Of a stretch of DNA of 54,830 bases, positions 15,829 to 22,504 are shown piece after piece. How positions within the stretch are numbered: the stretch's first letter is position 1; every line of letters starts with the position of its first letter. The notes beneath the pieces are model-generated. The model did not search any database. It was not told the origin of the DNA and saw only the letters and a list, made by a program, of their open reading frames with translations. Where the stretch lies: the NCBI GenBank assembly GCA_009784975.1, contig WQXG01000013.1, positions 1 to 54,830 on the forward strand, read 5' to 3'. Source of the DNA: Treponema sp. (GTDB taxonomy: Bacteria > Spirochaetota > Spirochaetia > Treponematales > Breznakiellaceae). A program made the position numbers and the translations under genes.

Positions 15829-17556
15829 ATGAAATTATTTAAAATTGTAGTTTTTGCCTTGGTAGCGTCATTGCTTTTCGTAGCATGTCAGGATCCTTAT
15901 GATCTGATCAGTGATGATGACGCGCGTAACACTGCTGGTACAACCTGGAATTTCCAGGCAAGTGCATCCAACCTGGTAAACTACAGCACAGGTAACGAGA
16001 ACACAAGGGATATTGCTTATACAAACAATATGCACCTGTTGGGTTCACAAAGATCTTTCCGCTGGATGCCCAGCCAGAGCCAGAGCGGCACATCAAACGG
16101 CTGTATTCAGACCGGCGGTGCGACAGCTTCCGGCAAATACTTCCTGGAAATCAGGAATATCCCAGGTCCGATGAGAGTCACACTGGTTTTCACAGACACC
16201 GGCAGCGCCAATAGCGGCAGAAGAATCGAATTATACAACGGTACAACCAGAGTACATCAGACATCAACCACCAATGGTATGACAGTTCTCACTTCCAACT
16301 ACGACAAAACCGCATCCGGCTCATGGACACTTCGTCTTGGCTGCACCGGCGGTATCAGACTTTATGAAGTAAGACTGACAGCGATTTCCAGCAGCGGCAG
16401 CAGCTCAAGCGGCAGCGGTTCAACAACAACCGTAACTCCGCCAAGCAGCGGCGGATCAACCTCCTCCGGCACAGGCACCAACTCAACTGCTACCACAATC
16501 TTTAATAACCTTAAAGGCAAACAGGTACGCACAGGCGGTTGGGCAGATCAGAGAGGTGTTTCCTACACAAATCCATCAAGCGTAACTTTCATTGGCGGAA
16601 CAAGCAACACAGCAAAACGCACAGCTTTCACAAATGCTATTAACAACAGCAGCGCGACCTTCATCGTTCTTTCAGGCGATGTTGATCTTTCTGACGGAAG
16701 ATTAGTAGGCGTATCCGGACACCGCGCAGGTGTTACAGACACTAACGTTACAAGCGGAACAGGAAACCGCAGATTCGAAGTTCAGTCCAATACCACAATT
16801 ATTGGTATTGATAACGCTCGCATAATGTACGGCGGCTTGCGCATTAACGGCAGGCAGAACGTCATTATTAAAAACGTAACCTTCTTTGATGCTCGTGACA
16901 CCAGGTCATCCCCGGGTCTTGACGCGCTGAATGTTGACGGCGGCTCAAGCGGTATCTGGATTGACCACTGCACATTTACAACAGGTTCTGCTAACGTCCG
17001 CAACGGCGGCGACTGGCACGACACCCTGTTTAATGTTCAGAACGCACAGGTCACAGTTTCTAACAGCCGTTTCACCAATGCTAACGAAACCATGTTGTTC
17101 GGCGGCAGCGACAGCGCGACAGGCACAAGCGAAAGACGTGTAACCATTCACCACACCCGCGTTCATTCTGTCCGCGACCGCGTCCCCAGAACACGCGGAT
17201 GCGAAGTACACTTATACAGTAACTTATACCAGGATATCTGGGGTTATGTATTGGGTCCTGGAGTTAACTCACGCTACATCGTAGAAAACTGCGTTTTTGA
17301 AAGCGTTAACAACAACAGAATTGTGAACACAGGCTTCTCCGGTTATGATTCCTCAAGGATATTCTCCGCAGGTAATACCGGTAACGGAACAAGCAGCGGA
17401 AGAGTAAGTACCCGTTCAGTTGATAACAATAGGCCCTTTACACCTCCGTACAGCTTCTCTATGACAGCTACTTCCAGCGTAAAGAGCAATGTTAACTCCC
17501 GCGCAGGCGCCACACTTGGCAGCTCCGCAGGTAACTTCAACAACATGCTTCGCTAG
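15829..17556 (+). CDS. Pectate lyase-type (PL1-like) lipoprotein with N-terminal beta-sandwich
   Basis: 575 residues. The lipoprotein signal ends LLFVAC (Cys20). Residues 35-185 look like a carbohydrate-binding beta-sandwich (WTLRLGCTGGIRLYEVRLTAI). Residues 187-222 are a Ser/Gly/Thr linker. From about 225 the right-handed beta-helix of pectate lyase family 1 follows: TTIIGIDNARIMYGGLRI, VIIKNVTF, GIWIDHCTF, WHDTLFNVQNAQVTVSNSRF, RRVTIHHTRVHSVRDRVPRT, CEVHLYSNLY. The enzyme would cleave polygalacturonate by beta-elimination with Ca2+; RDRVPRTRG replaces the usual NRxPRxRxG, so substrate or activity may differ. The lipid anchor suggests action at the cell surface on plant-derived pectin, in keeping with a gut or plant-litter habitat. 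It has its own terminator. Confidence 0.85.
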   Translation: MKLFKIVVFALVASLLFVACQDPYDLISDDDARNTAGTTWNFQASASNLVNYSTGNENTRDIAYTNNMHLLGSQRSFRWMPSQSQSGTSNGCIQTGGATASGKYFLEIRNIPGPMRVTLVFTDTGSANSGRRIELYNGTTRVHQTSTTNGMTVLTSNYDKTASGSWTLRLGCTGGIRLYEVRLTAISSSGSSSSGSGSTTTVTPPSSGGSTSSGTGTNSTATTIFNNLKGKQVRTGGWADQRGVSYTNPSSVTFIGGTSNTAKRTAFTNAINNSSATFIVLSGDVDLSDGRLVGVSGHRAGVTDTNVTSGTGNRRFEVQSNTTIIGIDNARIMYGGLRINGRQNVIIKNVTFFDARDTRSSPGLDALNVDGGSSGIWIDHCTFTTGSANVRNGGDWHDTLFNVQNAQVTVSNSRFTNANETMLFGGSDSATGTSERRVTIHHTRVHSVRDRVPRTRGCEVHLYSNLYQDIWGYVLGPGVNSRYIVENCVFESVNNNRIVNTGFSGYDSSRIFSAGNTGNGTSSGRVSTRSVDNNRPFTPPYSFSMTATSSVKSNVNSRAGATLGSSAGNFNNMLR

Positions 17557-17580
17557 TTCTTAGTTAAAGGCAAAACAAAA

Positions 17581-17606
17581 GCCCTCCGGAAACGGAGGGC
17601 TTTTTT
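17581..17606 (+). terminator. Rho-independent terminator
   Basis: GCCCTCCG-GAAA-CGGAGGGC followed by TTTTTT, a perfect 8-bp stem with a GNRA-type tetraloop. The run of A on the other side makes it work in both directions, serving the pectate lyase gene and the convergent FKBP gene. Confidence 0.95.
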
Positions 17607-17625
17607 AATGTTGAGCTTCTTTTAA

Positions 17626-18363
17626 TTACCAGTCATCATTATCAAAATCAAAGAAACAGCAGGGTTCGTAGCCAAAGAAAGGTATTGTATCTTGTACGCT
17701 TAAAAGTTCAATATCAAATATCAAGGTAGAGTAGGGAGGGATTTGCGCTCCTCTTCCAATTTCTTCGTAAGCCAGGTCTGAAGGTATGTAAATACGATGT
17801 ATACTGCCAACACTCATGAGTTTTAAACCTTCGGCTAAACCAGGGAAAAGTTCATAAATGGGAAATGCCATCGGGTGAGAGTGTATGTCGGAAGTTTCAA
17901 AAACATTCCCGTTAATTAATTTTCCTGTGTATTCTACCATTGCAACATCATTTTCTGTTGGTCTTGGACCATTGCCTTCTTTTATTATTTCGTAGCGAAG
18001 CCCTGTTTCTGTAATGATAAGCCCGGGTTTTTCAAGGTTTTCTATTAAAAATTCCCTTTCCGCATACATATATCTTTCTCTGCGGTTATTTGAAATTGTA
18101 TCAAATGCCTGTTGTAAAATTTCATACGCTTGTTCATCAGTGAAACGCGTAGAACCTTTTAGCGCGTCCTTTACCCCCTGCGTAAATGCTTTTACATCAA
18201 TATATGTATTGTCATTTGCGAAATTAAAGCCGGTTTCCATGCCTAGAGCATAACTGGCATCCTTGTTTAAGAAATCCGAAGGTTCACTTTCAGGATTTTT
18301 CCCGCCCGGATTGCAGCCCGTAAAGATAAGCGCAATAATTAAAATAAAATAAAAGTTTTTCAT
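17626..18363 (-). CDS. FKBP-type peptidyl-prolyl isomerase lipoprotein
   Basis: 245 residues: lipoprotein signal ending IFTGC (Cys17), a helical N-terminal domain (about 30-115, ASYALGMETGFNF, VDVKAFTQGVKDAL-like) of the FkpA/Mip dimerisation type, and a C-terminal FKBP domain (about 120-230: GLRYEIIKEGNGPRPTENDV, VEYTGKLINGNVFETSD, FPGLAEGLKLMSVGSIHRIYIP, IPPYSTLIFDIELLSV). It would be a periplasmic folding catalyst/chaperone. A Cys/Phe/Asp-rich C-terminal extension (PCCFFDFDNDDW) is unusual. There is no Shine-Dalgarno; the promoter's -10 box ends 6 nt before the ATG, so translation is probably leaderless. Confidence 0.9.
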   Translation of the reverse strand: MKNFYFILIIALIFTGCNPGGKNPESEPSDFLNKDASYALGMETGFNFANDNTYIDVKAFTQGVKDALKGSTRFTDEQAYEILQQAFDTISNNRRERYMYAEREFLIENLEKPGLIITETGLRYEIIKEGNGPRPTENDVAMVEYTGKLINGNVFETSDIHSHPMAFPIYELFPGLAEGLKLMSVGSIHRIYIPSDLAYEEIGRGAQIPPYSTLIFDIELLSVQDTIPFFGYEPCCFFDFDNDDW

Positions 18364-18369
18364 GTAATA

Positions 18370-18398
18370 AGGATATATGTTTTTTAAACTTGTATCAA
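18370..18398 (-). promoter_or_regulatory. Promoter of the FKBP gene, predicted leaderless
   Basis: On the reverse strand: TTGATA, 17 bp, TATCCT, then 6 nt and ATG. Five of six -35 bases match consensus. The predicted first nucleotide is the A of the start codon or its neighbour. Confidence 0.7.
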
Positions 18399-18404
18399 TG
18401 ATAC
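18392..18404. promoter_or_regulatory. Palindromic operator candidate between divergent promoters
   Basis: GTATCA-A-TGATAC, a perfect 6-bp inverted repeat around one base. It overlaps the -35 of the FKBP promoter and touches the -35 of the pta promoter (18405), so one bound dimer could affect both. Confidence 0.4.
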
Positions 18405-18433
18405 TTGAAAAACAGCCAATTTAAGGGTATCAT
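18405..18433 (+). promoter_or_regulatory. Promoter of pta
   Basis: TTGAAA (18405-18410), 17 bp, TATCAT (18428-18433), then a short leader with TTGGAGG ahead of the ATG at 18455. Confidence 0.65.
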
Positions 18434-18454
18434 ATAAAAAACATTGGAGGAACT

Positions 18455-19447
18455 ATGGATTTTATATCTGAAATGAAAGCGAAGGCTATATCTGCGTCCA
18501 AGAGGCTTGTTTTGCCTGAAGGTACAGATAAACGAATCATCAGGGCTGCAAGAATACTGATGGATGAGAAAATTGCTGCAAGCGTTAGCCTTTTGGGCAG
18601 GCTGGCAGATATTCAGGAAGAGGCAAGAACAGAAGGGATTGACCTTAAAGGCATCAATGTTGTTTCTCCTGAAGCTGAAGCAAATTTGAGCAAATACGCG
18701 CAAACCTTTTATGAATTGAGAAAAAACAAGGGTATGACGCCTGAACAGGCAAGAATCGAAATAACGGATACCCTGCGCTGGGCTGCAATGATGGTACATC
18801 TTGGGGATGCAGACGCTTTTGTAGCGGGCGTTGAAAAAACAACAAGCGATGTGCTTCGCGCGGGACTTGCCATTATCGGGACCCAGCAGGGGCTTAAAAC
18901 CGCGTCTTCATGTTTTTTAATGACAGATATGGACAGCCAGTTCGGGAAAGAAGGGGCAATGATATTCACAGACTGCGCGGTCGTACCTGACCCGACAGCG
19001 GAACAATTGGCAGATATTGCGCAAAGCGCCGCCCTCTCATGCAGGGAGTACCTCGGGGTTGAACCTGTTGTCGCCCTTTTATCTTTCTCTACAAAAGGCT
19101 CTGCAAAGCATGATGATGTTATGAAGGTGCAAACCGCGATTGACATTTTAAAAGCAAGAAAGGTTGATTTTATCTTTGACGGCGAATTGCAGGCAGATAC
19201 GGCTCTTATTCCCTCCGTACTGGATAAAAAAGCGCCGGACAGCCCCGTTCGCGGAAAAGTAAATGTTCTGGTTTTCCCGGATTTAAACTCCGGAAATATC
19301 GGTTACAAACTGGTCCAAAGGCTTGCCAAAGCGGGAGCTTACGGTCCGTTCCTGCAGGGATTTGCAAAACCGGTCAGCGACCTTTCCAGAGGCGCTTCTG
19401 TAGACGATATTGTAACAACCTGCGCCGTAACATTATCCAGAGCATAA
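18455..19447 (+). CDS. pta: Phosphate acetyltransferase
   Basis: 330 residues, the short (catalytic-domain-only) form of Pta, which converts acetyl-CoA and phosphate to acetyl phosphate and CoA for acetate fermentation with acetate kinase. Family features: RLVLPEGTDKRIIRAARIL at the start, VAGVEKTTSDVLRAGLAIIG, ALLSFSTKGSAKHDDVMKVQ, DGELQADTALIPSVLDKKAP, NVLVFPDLNSGNIGYKLVQR and GPFLQGFAKPVSDLSRGAS. A good Shine-Dalgarno (GGAGG) and promoter precede it. No ackA lies beside it in this window. Cytoplasmic. Confidence 0.96.
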   Translation: MDFISEMKAKAISASKRLVLPEGTDKRIIRAARILMDEKIAASVSLLGRLADIQEEARTEGIDLKGINVVSPEAEANLSKYAQTFYELRKNKGMTPEQARIEITDTLRWAAMMVHLGDADAFVAGVEKTTSDVLRAGLAIIGTQQGLKTASSCFLMTDMDSQFGKEGAMIFTDCAVVPDPTAEQLADIAQSAALSCREYLGVEPVVALLSFSTKGSAKHDDVMKVQTAIDILKARKVDFIFDGELQADTALIPSVLDKKAPDSPVRGKVNVLVFPDLNSGNIGYKLVQRLAKAGAYGPFLQGFAKPVSDLSRGASVDDIVTTCAVTLSRA

Positions 19448-19461
19448 GGTGACGATTTATC

Positions 19462-19490
19462 TTGCGCCTTACAGAATACTGGTTTATAAT
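19462..19490 (+). promoter_or_regulatory. Promoter of the histone-H1-like gene
   Basis: TTGCGC (19462-19467), exactly 17 bp, perfect TATAAT (19485-19490); a leader of about 25 nt with GGGGGG before the ATG. Confidence 0.65.
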
Positions 19491-19520
19491 TAACTTAAAT
19501 AAAACCTCAAGGGGGGATTA

Positions 19521-20411
19521 ATGGCGACTACGAAAAAACCGGCGGTGAAAACTGCTGTGAAAGCTGCGGTTAAAGCGGCAGCAAAAGCAGTAACAAAGAA
19601 GCCTGCTAAAGCAGCTGCTAAAAAAACGACTGCAAAAAAAACAACGGCGGCAAAAAAGCCGACAGTAAAATCTGTGGTAAAAACACTGACTGCGAAACCC
19701 AAGAAAGCGGCTGTCAAGAAACCTGCTGCTAAAGCAGCTTCTGCTAAAGCAACTACTGTTAAGAAAGCTTCTTCTGCCAAAACTGCCACAAAAGCTGCGG
19801 TAAAGAAGACGGCTGTAACAGCGGCTAAAAAACCGGCTGTAAAAGACGATGAGAATGTAAAATTCCGCAATCTGTTCGATGCTTATGCCCAGGGGAAACT
19901 TCCCTTTGTGCACGGGTATATTGTTTCTTCTTTCTTCAGCGAAAAATCCGCATATTCAATTTATGAGATTGTATCCTATGCGGGTGTTAAAGAAATCTTT
20001 ATGACAGAAACAGGTCTTCAGTTTGTCACAGGCGGAAAAAAGCTCTATGTTTTAGTCGAACCTGCTACTTATCAGGTTAAGTTCCTTGAACCTGTTTCAA
20101 GGGCGGAAGGAGAACGGATTCCAAAACGTTTCAGCGAACTGGAAACAATCATCGACAAATACCAGACCAAAATAATGATTGCGAAAGAACCCAACGATTC
20201 CTACGGATCTTTTACGGTCCTTAAACCTTTGGGACAGAATTTCGCGATTGTATTTTATGATACACCGGGAATGTATAAAACTCTCTGTGACTTCTTTGTA
20301 AACACCCTTAACAGGCAAAGAAAAGTCGCAGAAGCCGACGCAAAAAAAGCCGCCGCAGTCATTGTAAAAATTGTAGAAAAAGCAATGAGCTTCAAGGGCG
20401 AGTATGCGTGA
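19521..20411 (+). CDS. Histone H1-like Lys/Ala/Pro tail fused to a C-terminal domain of unknown function
   Basis: 296 residues. Residues 1-108 are almost only Lys, Ala, Thr, Pro and Val in AAKK/KKPA/AVKK repeats, like the C-terminal tails of eukaryotic H1 and bacterial HctB/AlgP-type proteins, so DNA or RNA binding is likely. Residues 112-296 are an ordinary globular domain (FRNLFDAYAQGKLPFVHGYI, VYDTPGMYKTLCDFFVNTLN-like end) which I do not recognise; its end is helical. This order, basic tail first, is unusual. It could be a nucleoid-associated protein whose C-terminal domain binds a partner. It has its own strong promoter and a terminator downstream. The GC-skewed repetitive tail is all A/G-rich codons on one strand. 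Confidence 0.85.
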   Translation: MATTKKPAVKTAVKAAVKAAAKAVTKKPAKAAAKKTTAKKTTAAKKPTVKSVVKTLTAKPKKAAVKKPAAKAASAKATTVKKASSAKTATKAAVKKTAVTAAKKPAVKDDENVKFRNLFDAYAQGKLPFVHGYIVSSFFSEKSAYSIYEIVSYAGVKEIFMTETGLQFVTGGKKLYVLVEPATYQVKFLEPVSRAEGERIPKRFSELETIIDKYQTKIMIAKEPNDSYGSFTVLKPLGQNFAIVFYDTPGMYKTLCDFFVNTLNRQRKVAEADAKKAAAVIVKIVEKAMSFKGEYA

Positions 20412-20435
20412 GTCGCAGTGACGTCATTTTTTGGG

Positions 20436-20459
20436 GGCTGTCCTTTGGGGCAGCCTTTT
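20436..20459 (+). terminator. Rho-independent terminator
   Basis: GGCTGTCC-TTT-GGGGCAGCC followed by TTTT, 24 bp after the stop of the histone-like gene. Confidence 0.75.
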
Positions 20460-20460
20460 C

Positions 20461-20620
20461 GTTATATGCGACATTACGCCTTCGGCGCAACGTCGCATAT
20501 AACGCGTTAGCGGCATTAAAACGCCGCTAACTTAGCGGTTTACGACATTCCGCCTTCGGCAGAACGTCGTAAACCGCCATAGGGTACGGCGGTTTTGCCT
20601 TCGGCTTACCGCTGTTTTTT
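20461..20620. repeat. Array of four hairpins with conserved CGCCTTCGGC loops
   Basis: Back-to-back palindromes: 20461-20503 (arms GTTATATGCGAC/GTCGCATATAAC), 20506-20531 (GTTAGCGGC/GCCGCTAAC), 20535-20577 (AGCGGTTTACGAC/GTCGTAAACCGC) and 20589-20613 (GCGGT/ACCGC) with T6 after the last. Hairpins 1 and 3 share the interior CGACATTxCGCCTTCGGCxxA although their outer arms differ; hairpin 4 keeps GCCTTCGGC. The fourth could act as a terminator. REP-like in appearance. Confidence 0.8.
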
Positions 20621-20633
20621 TAAAAACACATAT

Positions 20634-21290
20634 CCACAACGGAACCTTTTACCGTAAGCGATTTGGAACATATAAAAAATTTTGGCAGTGTTTTTGTACG
20701 TGCAGGTCGGGCTGCGGGGCTGCGCGCCGCAAAAACAATCTTTTGCCGTTCTCCACAATGGAACCCTATACCGTAAGCGATTTAAAACAAAAAAAATCTG
20801 CCAGTGTTTTTTTGTACAGGCAGGCGTCGGCGGCGGGCTCAGGAAAAACATCTTCCACAATGGAACTTTTTACCGTAAGCGATTTGGAACATATAAAAAA
20901 TTTGGCAGTGTTTTTGTACGTGCAGGTCGGGCTGCGGGGCTGCGCGCCGCAAAAACAATCTTTTGCCGTTCTCCACAATGGAACCTTTTACCGTAAGCGA
21001 TTTAAAACAAAAAAATCTGGCAGTGTCTTTTGTACAGGCAGGCGTCGGCGGCGGGCTCAGGAAAAACATCTTCCACAATGGAACTTTTTACCGTAAGCGA
21101 TTTGGAACATATAAAAAATTTGGCAGTATCTTTGTACGTGCAGGTCGGGCTGCGGGGCTGCGGGTCGCAAAAACAATCTTTTGCCGTTCTCCACAATGGA
21201 ACCTTTTACCGTAAGCGATTTAAAACAAAAAAAATCTGGCAGTGTCTTTTGTACAGGCAGGCGTCGGCGGCGGACTCAGGAAAAACATCT
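20634..21290 (+). repeat. Tandem composite repeat, three A-B units of about 220 bp
   Basis: Units begin at 20634, 20855 and 21073 (half-unit A, about 118 bp) and at 20753, 20973 and 21191 (half-unit B, about 100 bp). Every half starts CCACAATGGAACxxTTTACC and continues GTAAGCGATTT. The halves then differ: A has GGAACATATAAAAAAT and GTACGTGCAGGTCGGGCTGC, B has AAAACAAAAAAATC and GTACAGGCAGGCGTCGGCGG. B ends GGAAAAACATCTTCC, the left arm plus first core bases of palindrome family A. The block runs straight into a full family-A copy. Open frames through it (MEPFTVSDLK...) lack ribosome sites and are probably not expressed. Confidence 0.85.
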
Positions 21291-21388
21291 TCCGAAATTC
21301 TCTGCTGAAGAGACCGAGCGCAGCGAGAGGCTCGTAAGCAGGCTCTTGAGGAGTTTTTCCTGAGACCGCCGCCGACGCCTGCCTGTAC
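21251..21388. repeat. Palindromic repeat family A, copy 3
   Basis: Arms GTACAGGCAGGCGTCGGCGG... (21251-21273) and their exact complement (21366-21388), with one mismatch just inside. The core matches copies 1 and 2, with AGCGCAGCGAGAG for AGCGTAGCGAGAG. This is the only copy whose left arm is also present, cut short, in the neighbouring tandem units. Confidence 0.85.
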
Positions 21389-21418
21389 AGAGAGCCACTT
21401 CCATCTTTTATTTTTATC

Positions 21419-21427
21419 TGTTATAAT
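21419..21427 (+). promoter_or_regulatory. Extended -10 promoter of the bactofilin gene, predicted leaderless
   Basis: TG-T-TATAAT (21419-21427), only 8 nt before the ATG at 21436 and with no Shine-Dalgarno between. No good -35 (TTCCAT at the 17-bp position). The predicted transcript starts within about 2 nt of the AUG. Confidence 0.6.
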
Positions 21428-21435
21428 TAGCGCAA

Positions 21436-21798
21436 ATGACTGAAGTATACAACGATTACATGGAAGACGCAGATTTTGATACCATTCTGTCCCCCGATAT
21501 CGATTTTACCGGGACTTTGCGTTTTGAAAAACCTTTTCTTATAAGGGGCAAGGTTTCCGGCGAGATAAATGCCACAGGGCTTTTGGTTATTGACGAAAAC
21601 GCGGTTGTAAATGCCAATATCAACGCGTTAAGGGTTCTTATCCGGGGGCAGGTAAAAGGCGATGTTACCGCCGTGGAAAAAGTTGAAGTTACGGTTACAG
21701 GGAAACTTGCGGGCAATGTAACGGCTCCGGAAATCCTTATGGAAACCGGCTGTGTTTTTAACGGCAGATGCACAATGGTTGGGAAAAATATACTATGA
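21436..21798 (+). CDS. Bactofilin
   Basis: A 120-residue bactofilin (DUF583), a polymer-forming beta-helix cytoskeletal protein. After a 25-residue tail come regular short strands with the family pattern: GTLRFEKPFLIRGKVSGEIN, ATGLLVIDENAVVNANINAL, VLIRGQVKGDVTAVEKVEVT, VTGKLAGNVTAPEILMETGC. Bactofilins scaffold cell-shape or envelope enzymes at the membrane. Its stop overlaps the start of the TPR gene (ATGA), so the two are translationally coupled. No ribosome site: see the adjoining -10 box. Confidence 0.9.
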   Translation: MTEVYNDYMEDADFDTILSPDIDFTGTLRFEKPFLIRGKVSGEINATGLLVIDENAVVNANINALRVLIRGQVKGDVTAVEKVEVTVTGKLAGNVTAPEILMETGCVFNGRCTMVGKNIL

Positions 21799-22415
21799 AA
21801 AAGTATTTGTTATTTACCGTATTTTTATTTATAACTTTTAATATCTATGCGCAGAACAGGCCTCCTGACGCGCTTGTGGAATTCCGCAACAGTAATTATG
21901 AACGTTCTGTGCAGATATGCAGGGATGAAATCACGGAAAACCCGAATAATCTTGAGGCGCATGTTGTTATATGCTGGTCGCTTATCCGCTTAAACAGGTT
22001 TGATGAAGCGCTGCGTTATGCGAGAGCGGGAAGGGCTTTAAACCGTTTTGATCCAAGGATTACGGAGATACTCGGGGAGATTCACTATTATCAGGGACGG
22101 AACAATGAAGCGCTGCAGTTTTTTCAGGAGTACGCAAATGCCGCGCCGGAAGGTCAAAGGATAGATGTAGTTTATTATTTTATGGGAGAAATATTTATCA
22201 GGCAGGGAAGATTCCGTCATGCTGATATTGCCCTCTCCACTGCCGTTCACTTTCAGCCGGGAAATGCCGCGTGGTGGGTCAGGCTTGCCTATACACGTGA
22301 AAGCGCAGGTGAACTTAGAAGCGCGATAGAAGCTTATGAAAGAGCGCTCACCCTCAACTCACGTCTCGCGGATGCCCAGCGCGGAATCGACCGGATAAGG
22401 CTGGCGATGCAGTAA
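21795..22415 (+). CDS. Periplasmic TPR-repeat protein
   Basis: 206 residues from the ATG overlapping the bactofilin stop. This start puts a clean signal peptide first (MKKYLLFTVFLFITFNIYAQ); an earlier in-frame start at 21768 would bury it. Three or more tetratricopeptide units follow (NLEAHVVICWSLIRLNRFDE, PRITEILGEIHYYQGRNNEA, AAWWVRLAYTRESAGELRSA), mediating protein-protein contacts in the periplasm. Coupling to bactofilin suggests a shared job in envelope organisation; this is inference from context. Confidence 0.88.
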   Translation: MKKYLLFTVFLFITFNIYAQNRPPDALVEFRNSNYERSVQICRDEITENPNNLEAHVVICWSLIRLNRFDEALRYARAGRALNRFDPRITEILGEIHYYQGRNNEALQFFQEYANAAPEGQRIDVVYYFMGEIFIRQGRFRHADIALSTAVHFQPGNAAWWVRLAYTRESAGELRSAIEAYERALTLNSRLADAQRGIDRIRLAMQ

Positions 22416-22420
22416 TTTGC

Positions 22421-22504
22421 AATGAACAGTGAACAGTGAACAAAGAGCAGTGAATAAAGAACAGAGAACAGTGAGCAGTTAACAGTGAGCAGTGAGCAGT
22501 GAAT
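22421..22504. repeat. Heptamer repeat (GAACAGT / GAGCAGT) running into the mtaB start codon
   Basis: About 11 imperfect 7-bp units (AACAGTG, AGCAGTG, AATAAAG, AACAGAG). The last unit supplies the GTG start of mtaB. A related seven-base pattern (GAACAAA / GAACAAT) is at 54731-54795, again at a gene start. Confidence 0.75.

Noticed and set aside
20634-21290. CRISPR array
   Set aside because: Units are about 100-118 bp with no unique spacers between short direct repeats, and no cas genes are nearby.
20682-21363. Series of overlapping short genes (MEPFTVSDLK type) in the tandem block
   Set aside because: All lie in repeats on both strands, change frame at unit borders and lack ribosome sites.
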